Below are positions 7,113 through 16,143 of a DNA stretch of 64,000 bases, in pieces. The notes beneath the pieces were generated by a model. It had not been told where the DNA came from. It made no database searches and worked only from the letters and a program-made list of their open reading frames with translations. Both the position numbers and the translations under genes were made by a program. Origin of the DNA: Anaerolineales bacterium UBA2181 (GTDB taxonomy: Bacteria; Chloroflexota; Anaerolineae; Promineifilales; UBA4811); assembly GCA_002328075.1 (NCBI GenBank), contig DCVT01000031.1, positions 248,001-312,000 on the forward strand, given 5' to 3'. Each line of letters begins with the position of its first letter. Positions within the stretch are counted from its first letter, which is position 1.

Positions 7113-8786
7113 TTATCCCAGGTATCCGAGTTGCCGCAGGCGGTCCATGACCTCGGCTTCATCGTCCGGGTTCAGGGCATCAGACTGTGTTCGAGCACCC
7201 GGATCTGATCCGTTCAAGTACTCGACCGTGAGCGGCGACGACAGCCATTCGGTCAGCACTCGGCCGTCCAGTCCAGCAGGCACAGCGGCGCCCAGCAGAG
7301 CCAGGATGGTCGGCGTCAAGTCCATGATAGAGGCAGATCCCGCGGCCAACCGCTGCCCGGTCTGCTGGCCGGCCGAATGCATCACCAACAACCCGTGTTC
7401 GCGGTGGCTGCCCGATTCGTGGGTGTTGGGCGCGGAAAAGATTGTCCCCGGCTCCCGTCCCCATTCAAATCCGTGACGGGTGATGTACGCCAGGTCCCGC
7501 ATCAGCAGGACCACGTCCGGCGCCTGGTTCAGGCTCGGCCCGCTGAATACTTGCTCGCGCAGATGCAGGCGCGTGACGACCGGGGATCCGGTCTCCGGAT
7601 CCGACCAGCGGAGCAACTCGGAGACGAGTTGTTCACGGATCCGTTCGTACTGATCGGGACTCACCTGTCCGACCGGTTCCCGTCCGGCCAGGTTCAGGAA
7701 GACCTGCCCGTGGTAGCCAAAGCTGTAAGCCTGGGTCCGCGCCCAGTCCACATCGTCGGCCAACTCCGGTCGCCGGTCTCTGGGAACCAGGTGAATCAGA
7801 CGCCCAAGGCGGTACCGCAGCCACCTCTCCACCCGGTGCAGTCCCCACGCCTGCAACCGGCCCGAGACGCCGGCGCGGGTGATTCCCGCCCGTCTCAGCC
7901 AGCCACCTTTGTGGCCAGGTTGACCCACAGTCCGGAGGCTCTGAAATCCGTGCTGACGCAGCCATTCGTTCAGGTAGACGTCCTTGTAGAGCGGCCCCAT
8001 GCCGTGGTCGGAAAGAATGCACACGTGGACATCCGGGCCGGCCGCATGAACCAACTCTCCCACCCAATGGTCCGCCTTTTGATAGTACCTCAGCAATGCA
8101 TCGCGGTACGGAACGTCGGTGACGGGATTGTGCAGCGGGTGGCCAGAATCCATCTGTTTCCAGAAGAAATGAGCCATCTCATCCGTGTCGCGCAGGACAA
8201 ATACAAACAGACTCCAGGCCTGTTCCTGCATCAACCGGAGAGCTGTCTGTGCATGCAGATCGGTCACGGCGTTCACTGCGCTGATGAACCGCTGCTCCTG
8301 GCCCGGCCGGAAAAAGACGCTCTTGTTTACCCGGTAGCCTGCGGCCTGCAGCTCCTGGTACGTCTCGTGTGGGGTGGCGTACGGACGAAAATCCGGTGTG
8401 CCCAGGCCGCTGACCAGAATTCCGTTGATCGATTCGGGGGGGTAGGTCATCGGAACATTGATCACGACCGACCTCTTGGACTGCCGGCCCAGGAGGTGCC
8501 ACAGGGTGGGAGCGCGAATCTGGTCGGCCAGCACCAACTTGGGTCCGTACCCATTCGGCTGCCGTTGAACAAAGTCATAGATACCGTGCCGGCCGGGGTT
8601 CACACCGGTCATGAACGAGGCCCAGGCTGCAGGCGAGAGCACCGGCATCACAGAGGTCAAGGGCCCATAACAACTGGTATCCATGAGCCGGGCCAGGTTC
8701 GGAAGGAGGCCGGCTCTGGCCCATGGCTCGACGAGGTCCAAGGTACCCCCGTCGAGGCCGATCACAAGAACCCGAGGATCAGACAC
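7113..8786 (-). CDS. Alkaline phosphatase-superfamily phosphodiesterase/nucleotide pyrophosphatase
   Basis: A 557-residue enzyme of the type I phosphodiesterase/nucleotide pyrophosphatase family (PF01663). Visible elements: VLVIGLDGGTLD (first metal Asp), SPAAWASFMTGVNPGRHG (nucleophile loop), ILSDHGMGP (metal Asp/His) and HESGSHREHG (C-terminal metal site). Family members cleave phosphodiester or phosphoglycerol-type bonds. No clear signal peptide is seen, so it probably acts in the cytoplasm or at the inner membrane. GTG start overlaps the flippase stop by 8 bases. Last gene of the large glycan block; substrate unknown. Confidence 0.85.
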   Translation of the reverse strand: MSDPRVLVIGLDGGTLDLVEPWARAGLLPNLARLMDTSCYGPLTSVMPVLSPAAWASFMTGVNPGRHGIYDFVQRQPNGYGPKLVLADQIRAPTLWHLLGRQSKRSVVINVPMTYPPESINGILVSGLGTPDFRPYATPHETYQELQAAGYRVNKSVFFRPGQEQRFISAVNAVTDLHAQTALRLMQEQAWSLFVFVLRDTDEMAHFFWKQMDSGHPLHNPVTDVPYRDALLRYYQKADHWVGELVHAAGPDVHVCILSDHGMGPLYKDVYLNEWLRQHGFQSLRTVGQPGHKGGWLRRAGITRAGVSGRLQAWGLHRVERWLRYRLGRLIHLVPRDRRPELADDVDWARTQAYSFGYHGQVFLNLAGREPVGQVSPDQYERIREQLVSELLRWSDPETGSPVVTRLHLREQVFSGPSLNQAPDVVLLMRDLAYITRHGFEWGREPGTIFSAPNTHESGSHREHGLLVMHSAGQQTGQRLAAGSASIMDLTPTILALLGAAVPAGLDGRVLTEWLSSPLTVEYLNGSDPGARTQSDALNPDDEAEVMDRLRQLGYLG

Positions 8787-10197
8787 GGATCCACCCTTTC
8801 AACTGCTGTTGGATCGCCCGAACCGCTTCGGGCGGAACGCCACCGGTTGCACCCAGCACAACCGCATACGCCAGCGCCCCACCGAGCACCGGCAAGGCCA
8901 GCGGTTGATGGCGCAAGACCCAAGCGGCCGCGCCGCAGGCCGCGCCAGCGACAGCAACACTCAGGAGGCCCCGGGTTGGCGCGCCGGTCCGGATCAAGGG
9001 GCGCACCCGCAGCCAGCTCGTCAGCCCAAAAACAGCGGATGACAGCACGCGGGCCGTCGCGGCTCCCACACCGCCGAACGCAGGGATCAGCGTGAGGTTG
9101 GCGACAACGTTTACCGCCAGCGTGATGATCAGGAACCGCGAGACCTTTTCCTGTCCGTCGAATGCCAACAGGATGCGGGTGTTGGGCACTGCCGCGTAGA
9201 CAAAGGGCAAGGCCCACACGATGATCGCCAACATGACCGCACTGGGTTCGTAGCCCTCGCCGTAGACCAGTCTGATGATCTCTGGCGCCAGCACCACGGT
9301 TCCGGCGGCAACCGGAACCGCCAAGGCTGCCAAATAGTGAATACTCTGCCAGTAGAGGGGTGCAACCCGATCCGGAGACTCTCGCGCATACCGCGCCATC
9401 ACCGGAAAGTACACCATGCGGTAAGCTACCGGCACCATCCACAACGCCCAGAGAAATGTGGTTGTGCTGCTGTACCATCCCACCTCAGTCTCTCCCTTGA
9501 ACACGGAGAGAAAGAGGATGTCTAGTTGGTATTCCAGCGTGCTCAACAGCCCAATCATTAGAAACGGCGAGATGACCCGCAATTGTAGCAGAGAGAAGCC
9601 GGGGTCCAGCTGGCGCACTGGATCAGTCAGCCGGATTTCTCGTCCCGCAGCCAGCAGGTATAACCCAGAACCCAACCAACTTCCCACAATTGAGGCCAGG
9701 ATGACGGCCGGTAGCCCTGACCCGAAAAAAAGAGCAGCCAGGCCGCCGCCGACTTTGGCCGCAGCTACCAATGCGGCCAATACAGTCGCCAGACCTATCC
9801 GCCGTCGGGCAATGAGCACCGCGCTCCCAACCGAGCAGAGTCCCTCCGGCACCAATGAGCTGGCCAAGAGGACGATCAGCTGGCTGGTGCGCGGAGTGTA
9901 CCGAGCGCCGGTGACAACTGCCGCGACGGCGAGCCAGAGGGCCAAGGACAGCGCCACGCGCAAGACGGACACATTGACAGTCCACTTTGGCGCCTGATCT
10001 GGGTCTCGGCTTGTCTCCCGAATCAAGAGATCGTCCAAGCCGGTTGCCAGCGCCCCGGCGATCAACACATAACTCAGACCCAGCGTGTATATCCCGGCCT
10101 CGTCTGGCCCGGCTAACCGGGCCAACAGGATAAAGAGGACGGCCGTCGTTGCCCGATTGACGATGTTCAACAGGAAGGCCAACAGCGTGTCACGCAT
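8779..10197 (-). CDS. Polysaccharide flippase (Wzx/MATE-like)
   Basis: Integral membrane protein of the oligosaccharide flippase family (PF01943 type), predicted to move lipid-linked glycans across the inner membrane. About 472 residues with 12-14 hydrophobic segments and the usual N-terminus: TLLAFLLNIVNRATTAVLF followed by RLAGPDEAGIYTLGLS. The longest frame begins at 10218, but ATG at 10197 overlaps the upstream stop by only 8 bases and starts at the point where family similarity begins. A flippase together with the ABC ATPase at 38019 implies two export routes or two glycans. Confidence 0.85.
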   Translation of the reverse strand: MRDTLLAFLLNIVNRATTAVLFILLARLAGPDEAGIYTLGLSYVLIAGALATGLDDLLIRETSRDPDQAPKWTVNVSVLRVALSLALWLAVAAVVTGARYTPRTSQLIVLLASSLVPEGLCSVGSAVLIARRRIGLATVLAALVAAAKVGGGLAALFFGSGLPAVILASIVGSWLGSGLYLLAAGREIRLTDPVRQLDPGFSLLQLRVISPFLMIGLLSTLEYQLDILFLSVFKGETEVGWYSSTTTFLWALWMVPVAYRMVYFPVMARYARESPDRVAPLYWQSIHYLAALAVPVAAGTVVLAPEIIRLVYGEGYEPSAVMLAIIVWALPFVYAAVPNTRILLAFDGQEKVSRFLIITLAVNVVANLTLIPAFGGVGAATARVLSSAVFGLTSWLRVRPLIRTGAPTRGLLSVAVAGAACGAAAWVLRHQPLALPVLGGALAYAVVLGATGGVPPEAVRAIQQQLKGWIRV

Positions 10198-11077
10198 CGG
10201 TCTCGGCGAATGCGACAATGGTGGTGACGGCCTCCTGACCGGTTAATCTCTCCAACAACCACAAAGGCGGGATCAACAATGCCGTTGCCGCTAAGTAGAA
10301 CCATGACGGGCGGCCGGGAAAACGAAAGGCCAGGGACTGGCGGCACATCTCCACACCCAGCACGACCCCTGGCGCGGATTTCCCGTGAAATCCGGCCGCC
10401 CGCAGAGCGCGGTCCAGAGATGGCCGACTGAACGTCACCAGGTGCCGTGGAAGATCAAAACCGGACCAATAGGAACCAAAAAGGCGTGCCTGGCAGCTAT
10501 CAGCGACCGGGCAGCAGAGCACCAGCAGGCCTCCCGGCCTTAGCAGGCGTTTCGCCCTGGTCAATGCGGGCAGTGGGTAGGGAAGATGCTCCAATACATG
10601 CCACATCGTGACGACGTCAAAGGATCCGGCCGGAAGGCGGGCGTCCTGCAGAGTCGCAATGGTCACTGGACTGCCAGTGAGATCCCGGGCCAATCTGCCT
10701 GCCTGCGGACTGGGTTCCAGCCCGTGCAGCGACCAACGTGGGTCGTCTTGGAACAGCGCCAAGAACTCGCCCGAGCCACAGCCGACGTCCAGCAATCTTC
10801 CACCGGATGGAAACGCCCGGCGCACAAGGTCGGCCTTTTTTGCCAGTCCGCGGCCCCGCCAGCCGGCCAACGAGTCGCTCCGCGCCTGATGCGGCCGATA
10901 GGATGCGGGGTAGAATTGGTCCAGGTCATCCGGGATCTGCGCCAGCCGCATCAGGCCGCATTCGCCGCAACGTAACAGTCGGAATTCGCCCGGCAGGCCC
11001 TGCAAACGATCAGGTCCGGCAAAGAGGGTTCGGGCCTGAGTCGATCCGCACAATGGGCAATCTGATTCGCCGCTCAT
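10190..11077 (-). CDS. Class I SAM-dependent methyltransferase with N-terminal Cys4 knuckle
   Basis: A 295-residue methyltransferase. The N-terminus holds a probable zinc knuckle: Cys7, Cys10, Cys37, Cys40 (CPLC and CGEC). The Rossmann domain follows with SAM motif LLDVGCGSGEFL and post-motif VVTMWHVLEHLPYP. A C-terminal hydrophobic stretch (FYLAATALLIPPLWLLERL) suggests membrane association. ATG at 11077 forms ATGA with the upstream stop. Likely methylates a sugar or sugar-nucleotide intermediate, by context only. A paralogue lies at 12546. Confidence 0.85.
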   Translation of the reverse strand: MSGESDCPLCGSTQARTLFAGPDRLQGLPGEFRLLRCGECGLMRLAQIPDDLDQFYPASYRPHQARSDSLAGWRGRGLAKKADLVRRAFPSGGRLLDVGCGSGEFLALFQDDPRWSLHGLEPSPQAGRLARDLTGSPVTIATLQDARLPAGSFDVVTMWHVLEHLPYPLPALTRAKRLLRPGGLLVLCCPVADSCQARLFGSYWSGFDLPRHLVTFSRPSLDRALRAAGFHGKSAPGVVLGVEMCRQSLAFRFPGRPSWFYLAATALLIPPLWLLERLTGQEAVTTIVAFAETDA

Positions 11078-12549
11078 CGTTCCATCTCCCGGCTGGCAGA
11101 CAGGTATGGCAGGTAACACTTGTGTCGGGGAAGGTGGAACCGCTCGAACAATGCATCGCGCAATTCCGCTGCCAACTGGGGCAGGGTAGCGATCTGGTTT
11201 ACGCGTTCATAGAGCGGGCTGGGAGATAGGGAATAGAGCTCGTCAGCCTCGGGTTGATCAAGGTGGTGGATCAGTTTCCAATCGTCGCGCACGATGCAAC
11301 AAAGGTCGCCGCGAGGCGCGTTCCAAAATGCCCAGTGACCCGGATTCCTGACACCATCAATCTCAGCGTACGAGTCACGATATAGCACCGGCGTTGCTTG
11401 CTGCAGGATCGGCCGTAGGCTGGTGGCGTGGAGGCCGGGAGGCGTCTGGACACCCGCAAAATCCAGAATGGTCGGCATCAGGTCCATGTTCAGCACGGGG
11501 TCGTCAATGGTCTGACCAGGTGTGATCAATCCAGGGTACCGCACCAGAAGTGGAACGCGCAACACCTCCTCATACAGGCCATTGCCATGGGTCCATCTTC
11601 CATGCTCACCAAATGCCTGACCGTGGTCTGCCGTAACCACCACCAGTGAGTTGTCCAGGAGCTGCTGATTTTCCAATTCGGCCAACAATTCGCCCAAGTA
11701 ATAGTCCCAGTAGGCCGTCTCGCCGTCATAGAGCGCGATCAGGTGTTCAACGTCTCGCTCAGATGGCGAGATCACGTCGGCAACCACATCCTGACCGTCA
11801 CGGTACACCTCCGGGTGCAGGTTGCCGGTATAGGTCTCATCATAGAGGGTGTTAAAAGGTGGAACAGGATGATACCACGTGTGAGGGTCCACGTAGTATA
11901 CGAACAGAAACAGCGGCGCTGGCTCGGGCGGCCCACTGGCCAACCATGAAAAGACCCGGCCGTTCAGGGCGGCAGCAACACCCTGGAACGAGGTGGGGTT
12001 GAAAGCTAACGCGTCGTCGTACACGTCGAATCCGCGGGAGAAACCGCGACTCTGGCTGAGAAACGCATTGGACACGAAACCGGCTCCAAAGTATCCGGCC
12101 TCGTGCAACATCTCCGCCAAGGTGGGTATCGTCGCAGGTAAAACGGTATGGTCCCAGGTGGCGTTCAGGTGATAGGGGTAATAGCCTGTCATGATCGCCA
12201 TGTTGGCAGGACCGGTCCAGGGTGATGGGGTCCTGGCACGGGTGAACGACACACCGTGGTTGAGGAGTCGGTCGTCCAGGTTCGGAGTGGTGGTACGGTG
12301 GTATCCGTTGGCAGAGGTGTGATCAGCACGCAATGCATCCACCAGAATCAGGATGACATGGGGTCGGGAGTTCGTCGCGCCCACAGATGCCAAACCTGTG
12401 CCGAGCCGTTTCTGCAGAGGCGAGAACAGCACGGACCCGGCCGTGGCTCCCACGGCGCGAAGAAAACCTCGCCGATCCAAACCGCAACGTGGTTTGCCGT
12501 TGGTGAACTCTGGAGGGCTGGGCGCCGCGGTTTCCCGATTGACGATCAT
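11074..12549 (-). CDS. Tat-exported sulfatase-fold hydrolase lacking the formylglycine motif
   Basis: A 491-residue member of the sulfatase/alkaline phosphatase superfamily (PF00884). A Tat-type signal, DRRGFLRAVGATAG (25-38), implies export of a folded, metal-loaded protein. Catalytic features: HVILILVDALRADH (metal Asp71), nucleophile region PSPWTGPANMAIMTG with Thr112 as the candidate nucleophile, and VVVTADHGQAFGEHG (metal Asp/His). The sulfatase signature C/S-x-P-x-R is absent, so a phosphate or phosphoglycerol substrate is more likely than a sulfate ester. The open frame extends to 12996, but ATG at 12549 is in an ATGA junction and precedes the Tat motif. Confidence 0.82.
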   Translation of the reverse strand: MIVNRETAAPSPPEFTNGKPRCGLDRRGFLRAVGATAGSVLFSPLQKRLGTGLASVGATNSRPHVILILVDALRADHTSANGYHRTTTPNLDDRLLNHGVSFTRARTPSPWTGPANMAIMTGYYPYHLNATWDHTVLPATIPTLAEMLHEAGYFGAGFVSNAFLSQSRGFSRGFDVYDDALAFNPTSFQGVAAALNGRVFSWLASGPPEPAPLFLFVYYVDPHTWYHPVPPFNTLYDETYTGNLHPEVYRDGQDVVADVISPSERDVEHLIALYDGETAYWDYYLGELLAELENQQLLDNSLVVVTADHGQAFGEHGRWTHGNGLYEEVLRVPLLVRYPGLITPGQTIDDPVLNMDLMPTILDFAGVQTPPGLHATSLRPILQQATPVLYRDSYAEIDGVRNPGHWAFWNAPRGDLCCIVRDDWKLIHHLDQPEADELYSLSPSPLYERVNQIATLPQLAAELRDALFERFHLPRHKCYLPYLSASREMER

Positions 12550-13472
12550 CGAGAGCTCGGCTGTTCTGGTTGGGCCACGTAGGTGAGAATTGACCCATAG
12601 CCCAAAGCCTCGACCAGCAGGAAGAAGGGCAATGTCAACCACCTCCACACGGCCAGGAACAGGACGCGGTCGGTGAGCGGGTGCTTGGCGATGGAAGGAT
12701 ACCTGCATTTGAGCCAGAGCTGGAGGCTCAGTGCAAAAACGGTATGCCGACCGTAAAAAGAGTACACGCGCGCTAACCTGAACCCACTGTCCGCCAGGAG
12801 CCGACGCATGGCTCTTTTGTCCAGCACCACCGTGTGCCGCGGCACGTCCAATCCTTTCCAGTGACCCCGGAAAAGACGCGCGTCCAGGCTGGCAGGATTG
12901 GGCGTGCTGACGATGAGCCAACCGCCCGGTTTGAGAAGCTGTCGCACCATGGTCAGGGTTTCGGCTGGTTGATGGAGGTGTTCTATGACATCCCACATGG
13001 TGACCACATCGAGACTGCCCTCCAAGTCGGCCGTCTTCAGTTGATGGCTAATCGGCAATCCCAGCACGTCGCGGGCGTAGCGAGCCGCTCCAGGGTTGGG
13101 TTCGACCCCGAACACCTCCCAGTCACCGTACTGCCGCATTTCCGCCAGGAACAGCCCATTGGCACACCCAATATCCAGCAGTCGGCCGCCACGAGCGAGC
13201 CGGGAAATCTGACGGCAACGGGGTCGGAGCCGAAGTCGCTGGAGCCGACTGCCTACCCGGTCAGCGTCTCGGGTGAACGGTTCATAGTCCGACGGGTAGC
13301 ACGTCTCCATCTCGGCGGCGGTTGGTCGCGGATTCTGGTAGAGGGCGTCACATTCGAGGCATCGCACTAATACAAAGATCCCAGGGCAGTTGTAAGCCAG
13401 GTCTGGCAGGCGGAAAACCACCCGGAAATCCTGCGAGTCGCAAACCGGGCAAGGGGTTTCTTCCATCAACAT
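12546..13472 (-). CDS. Class I SAM-dependent methyltransferase with N-terminal Cys4 knuckle (second copy)
   Basis: About 308 residues from ATG 13472. Cys8, Cys11, Cys38 and Cys41 (CPVC, CLEC) form a probable zinc knuckle. SAM motif LLDIGCANGLFLAEM and VVTMWDVIEHLHQP follow, with a C-terminal hydrophobic segment (VLFLAVWRWLTLPFFLLVEA). Same architecture as the gene at 10190; the two flank the sulfatase-fold gene and overlap it by ATGA on both sides. The frame is open to 13526 but the extra residues are Arg/Pro-rich and unlike the family. Start between 13472 and 13466 is not settled by a Shine-Dalgarno site. Confidence 0.83.
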   Translation of the reverse strand: MLMEETPCPVCDSQDFRVVFRLPDLAYNCPGIFVLVRCLECDALYQNPRPTAAEMETCYPSDYEPFTRDADRVGSRLQRLRLRPRCRQISRLARGGRLLDIGCANGLFLAEMRQYGDWEVFGVEPNPGAARYARDVLGLPISHQLKTADLEGSLDVVTMWDVIEHLHQPAETLTMVRQLLKPGGWLIVSTPNPASLDARLFRGHWKGLDVPRHTVVLDKRAMRRLLADSGFRLARVYSFYGRHTVFALSLQLWLKCRYPSIAKHPLTDRVLFLAVWRWLTLPFFLLVEALGYGSILTYVAQPEQPSSR

Positions 13473-13822
13473 GAGCGGTCTCGGGCTCTGCTGGCGGCTC
13501 CGGCCACGGCTATTACCGGGCGGCAATTCCGGCCGAAACCCTCACAACGCCGGCGCCATTGTGTGATCGATCTTCGGCTGCACCAGGCCTGCTGCACGGC
13601 CGGATGGAGTGCTTCCGGTGCGGGCTCGCCAAACGGGTCGACCGTGACCGCCGACCCGGCGAGCGAACGGGTTAATGCCCAATGTATCGTGGCCGGCTCT
13701 GGCCCACTCGCAGGCAACTCGCGCGCCTGCCGCGAAACGGGTGATGAACACATTGCGGCGGAATTATAGCAGCCGCCGCCGCCCGCGGCTAATGCTCCAT
13801 CCTCGACGAGCCGTCGCAGCGG
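13473..13822. other. 350-bp non-coding gap inside the glycan block
   Basis: No convincing gene. Open frames on both strands (for example 13466-13753 minus) have Arg/Pro/Ser-rich products with no recognisable domain. The only clear signal is the TATAAT promoter candidate at 13763-13791, which would give a leader of about 280 bases for the methyltransferase. Confidence 0.5.
13763..13791 (-). promoter_or_regulatory. Candidate internal promoter of the glycan block
   Basis: Minus strand: perfect -10 TATAAT at 13768-13763 preceded by TGC (extended -10), 17-base spacer, weak -35 TAGCCG (13791-13786). It would transcribe the methyltransferase, sulfatase-fold, flippase and phosphodiesterase genes. 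Confidence 0.45.
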
Positions 13823-14719
13823 TCACCTGGAACGAGGGCTCTTGACGGCGCTCCATACACCCCGCAGGTACCAGCCGATATTGGCGGGGTCAAAACGCCG
13901 GTTCACAAGCAAACTGAACAACACCAGCACCGCGTGCGCCAGCCGTATGGCCACGTTGAAGGCCCGATTCAGGCCGCGCAAATTGCGTGAGTAAAAGCGC
14001 AGGGCACTGCCGATGTTCAGGTACTGTTTGTAGGGCGAGCGGCCGCCATCCATGCTCTGCGACACCTTGTGGCGAACCACGGCGTTTGGTGTGTACAGGA
14101 TGCGCCATCCGGTACGCTTTAACCGGAAGCAGTAGTCCAGGTCTTCGTAGTACATAAAGTACTGTTCGTCCAGGAGCCCTATGGTATCCAGCACCGGCCG
14201 GGGCAGAAACATCGCGCAACCGGAAACGAAATCCACATCCAGCACCTGGCTGTAGTCCAGTCCTTTCTGCTCGCCAAGCTGGACGAAATAGATGCCATGC
14301 CGGAAGCGCATGCCTCCCAGCCACAACCTGTCTGGCTGGTCATAGTAGACGACCCGCGCACCGATGGCGCCGACATTGGCCTCTGTCTGCGCCAACCGCA
14401 CCAGGTTGGCGACGGCGTCTGCAGCCACCACTGTGTCATTGTTGAGCAGCCACACATAGTCGGCACCGGCCGCCAGCGCAGCGCGAATGCCACCGTTGTT
14501 GCCGGCCGCAAAACCTAGATTGGTCTGGTGCCGGACCAGACCGATATCCGGAAACCTGGCGGTGACGAGAGCCACCGAATCATCAGTCGAACCGTTGTCC
14601 ACCAACCAGATCTGTGTTTCGGCGTAGGTCTGGGCCAGCAGACTCTGGATGCACTCGATGGTGTCAGCCGGCCGGTTCCAGTTTAGAACGACGACATGGA
14701 CTCTGGGTGAGGTGGTCAT
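13823..14719 (-). CDS. Glycosyltransferase family 2 (rhamnosyltransferase-like)
   Basis: A 298-residue inverting GT-A enzyme. Nucleotide-binding VVVLNWNRPADT, VDNGSTDDS, and LLNNDTVV in place of DxD, then GFAAGNNGGIRAAL, typical of the WbbL/rhamnosyltransferase branch. The C-terminus carries a hydrophobic segment (AIRLAHAVLVLFSLLV) likely to anchor it. Its ATG overlaps the stop of the upstream membrane protein as ATGA. The sugar donor cannot be read from sequence; dTDP-rhamnose is the usual donor for close relatives. Confidence 0.88.
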   Translation of the reverse strand: MTTSPRVHVVVLNWNRPADTIECIQSLLAQTYAETQIWLVDNGSTDDSVALVTARFPDIGLVRHQTNLGFAAGNNGGIRAALAAGADYVWLLNNDTVVAADAVANLVRLAQTEANVGAIGARVVYYDQPDRLWLGGMRFRHGIYFVQLGEQKGLDYSQVLDVDFVSGCAMFLPRPVLDTIGLLDEQYFMYYEDLDYCFRLKRTGWRILYTPNAVVRHKVSQSMDGGRSPYKQYLNIGSALRFYSRNLRGLNRAFNVAIRLAHAVLVLFSLLVNRRFDPANIGWYLRGVWSAVKSPRSR

Positions 14720-16143
14720 GGCGCCAGCGAAAAAACATACACGCCGGGTTGAGCCAGGTCCTGGCTTGTCATGGGCTCCAGATGGTCAAACCGAACCAGG
14801 AGGTCTGGACCGTACAGGATGTTGAACAGGTGACCCAACCCCACTGCCCAGTACCGGTGGGCGTCTGAATCCGTCAGGTAGAGTATGCTTCCTTCCGGCA
14901 GGCAAGAGTACTGCTCCTGCACACGCGTCACTGCGCTGGAGGCGATCGTTCCCTTGCTGATGAGGCCGATAGGGTCCTGCTGGATGCTGCGCGACACGCC
15001 TTGTTGACCCAGGCAAACTGCCCCGGTCGCGACGGTGGCCAAAATCACCAGCGCCACCACCCGTCCGCGCAGGCGAGCCGGTACCCGGTTCGCCAGGACG
15101 CCTGCCAGCCACAGCGCCAGGCCAGCCAGCGGCAGGTTCAAGTAATAGGCGAAACGGTGTTGGCTGAAGGGTAGCAGGAAGCCCAGGTTGGCGGCGAACA
15201 TGGCCAGTCCGGTGATTATCGCGCTGGATCTCTTCCCGCGGGACAGGACCACCATGACCAGAAGGGCTGCCGCCAAAACTGTGTATGAAGCGAGAGGGCG
15301 TTGGCCTACCACGTGGCGGACGGAGAGCATCTCCATCCCAAACCAACGCAGGCCATCCAGCAGATGGGAGGGGTTCAGGTCCGGTGCATAGGGACCCATC
15401 GGGATTCCGGCGGTTTTTGTCAGGCGGAGTACCACCGCCAGACCAGCCATGCCCAGCAGGGGCCACAGCGCGCCAAGCCGCAGTCGCGCGGGTATCCTTG
15501 CCCCACCGTGATTCCTCTCCCAGACCAGACCCATCACCGGTAAGGCGATCACCAGCGTGATGCTGGCCTCCTTGGACAGGATCGCCCCCAGAAATGCCAA
15601 CAGGGCGCCCCCGTACCAGAATCGCCGGCCGGTCCTTAGATATCCGGCGTAACACAACATGGCCACCAGATAGGTGAAGGCCAAGATCAGTTCCTGTTGG
15701 CCAGACATCCAGAACACACTCACGTAATGGGCGGGATGGGCGGCATAGAGCAGGGCGGCCGGTAGGCTGGTCAGCCACCGGCCGGTCATGAGCCGGCAGA
15801 TGGCCAGGACCAGCGTTGCGTTGGCGGTGTGGAGCACGATGCTGACCCAGCGGTAGCCGGCCGGCTCCAGGCCGAAAAGTCTCCATTCAAGTGTGAATGC
15901 AACGGTCCGTGGCAGGGGTCGGTAGAAATGGTCTGGGCGCAGGAATAACCGGATCCAATCCCCCGCTGAGTTGACCTGCGCCGAACGGCTCAGAAACACA
16001 AAATCGTCCTGCGCCAAAAAGTGATCCAAGGCGCCACGGAACACGAGCCACACTGCAGCCAACAAGAGCAGACCCGCCAACAGGATCGGCCAAGATGCCA
16101 GTGAACCTGGCAGGCCCGGCGCGACGTCATCTCTCGCCCGCAC
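14716..16143 (-). CDS. GT39/ArnT-like polytopic membrane glycosyltransferase
   Basis: A 475-residue membrane protein with about 11 hydrophobic segments. After the first segment it has DHFLAQDDFVFL, the acidic-pair loop that in GT-C enzymes (PMT/ArnT type) binds metal and polyprenyl-phosphate sugar. The short C-terminal tail is soluble. GT-C enzymes transfer sugars from a lipid carrier on the outer face of the membrane. GTG start overlaps the preceding GT4 gene by 17 bases. No acceptor can be assigned. Confidence 0.7.
   Translation of the reverse strand: MRARDDVAPGLPGSLASWPILLAGLLLLAAVWLVFRGALDHFLAQDDFVFLSRSAQVNSAGDWIRLFLRPDHFYRPLPRTVAFTLEWRLFGLEPAGYRWVSIVLHTANATLVLAICRLMTGRWLTSLPAALLYAAHPAHYVSVFWMSGQQELILAFTYLVAMLCYAGYLRTGRRFWYGGALLAFLGAILSKEASITLVIALPVMGLVWERNHGGARIPARLRLGALWPLLGMAGLAVVLRLTKTAGIPMGPYAPDLNPSHLLDGLRWFGMEMLSVRHVVGQRPLASYTVLAAALLVMVVLSRGKRSSAIITGLAMFAANLGFLLPFSQHRFAYYLNLPLAGLALWLAGVLANRVPARLRGRVVALVILATVATGAVCLGQQGVSRSIQQDPIGLISKGTIASSAVTRVQEQYSCLPEGSILYLTDSDAHRYWAVGLGHLFNILYGPDLLVRFDHLEPMTSQDLAQPGVYVFSLAP

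Noticed and set aside
7377..9095. 572-codon plus-strand open frame
   Set aside because: Antisense to the phosphodiesterase and flippase genes; its product is His/Gln/Arg-rich with no domain, while the opposite frames have clear families.
11074..12549. Annotation as a true sulfatase
   Set aside because: The C/S-x-P-x-R formylglycine motif is missing, so only the fold is claimed.
12550..12996. N-terminal extension of the sulfatase-fold gene
   Set aside because: It overlaps the methyltransferase gene almost fully and is His/Arg/Pro-rich; the ATGA start at 12549 leads straight to the Tat motif.
13466..13753. 95-codon minus-strand frame after the TATAAT at 13763
   Set aside because: Ser/Arg/Pro-rich product without family features; more likely a leader region.
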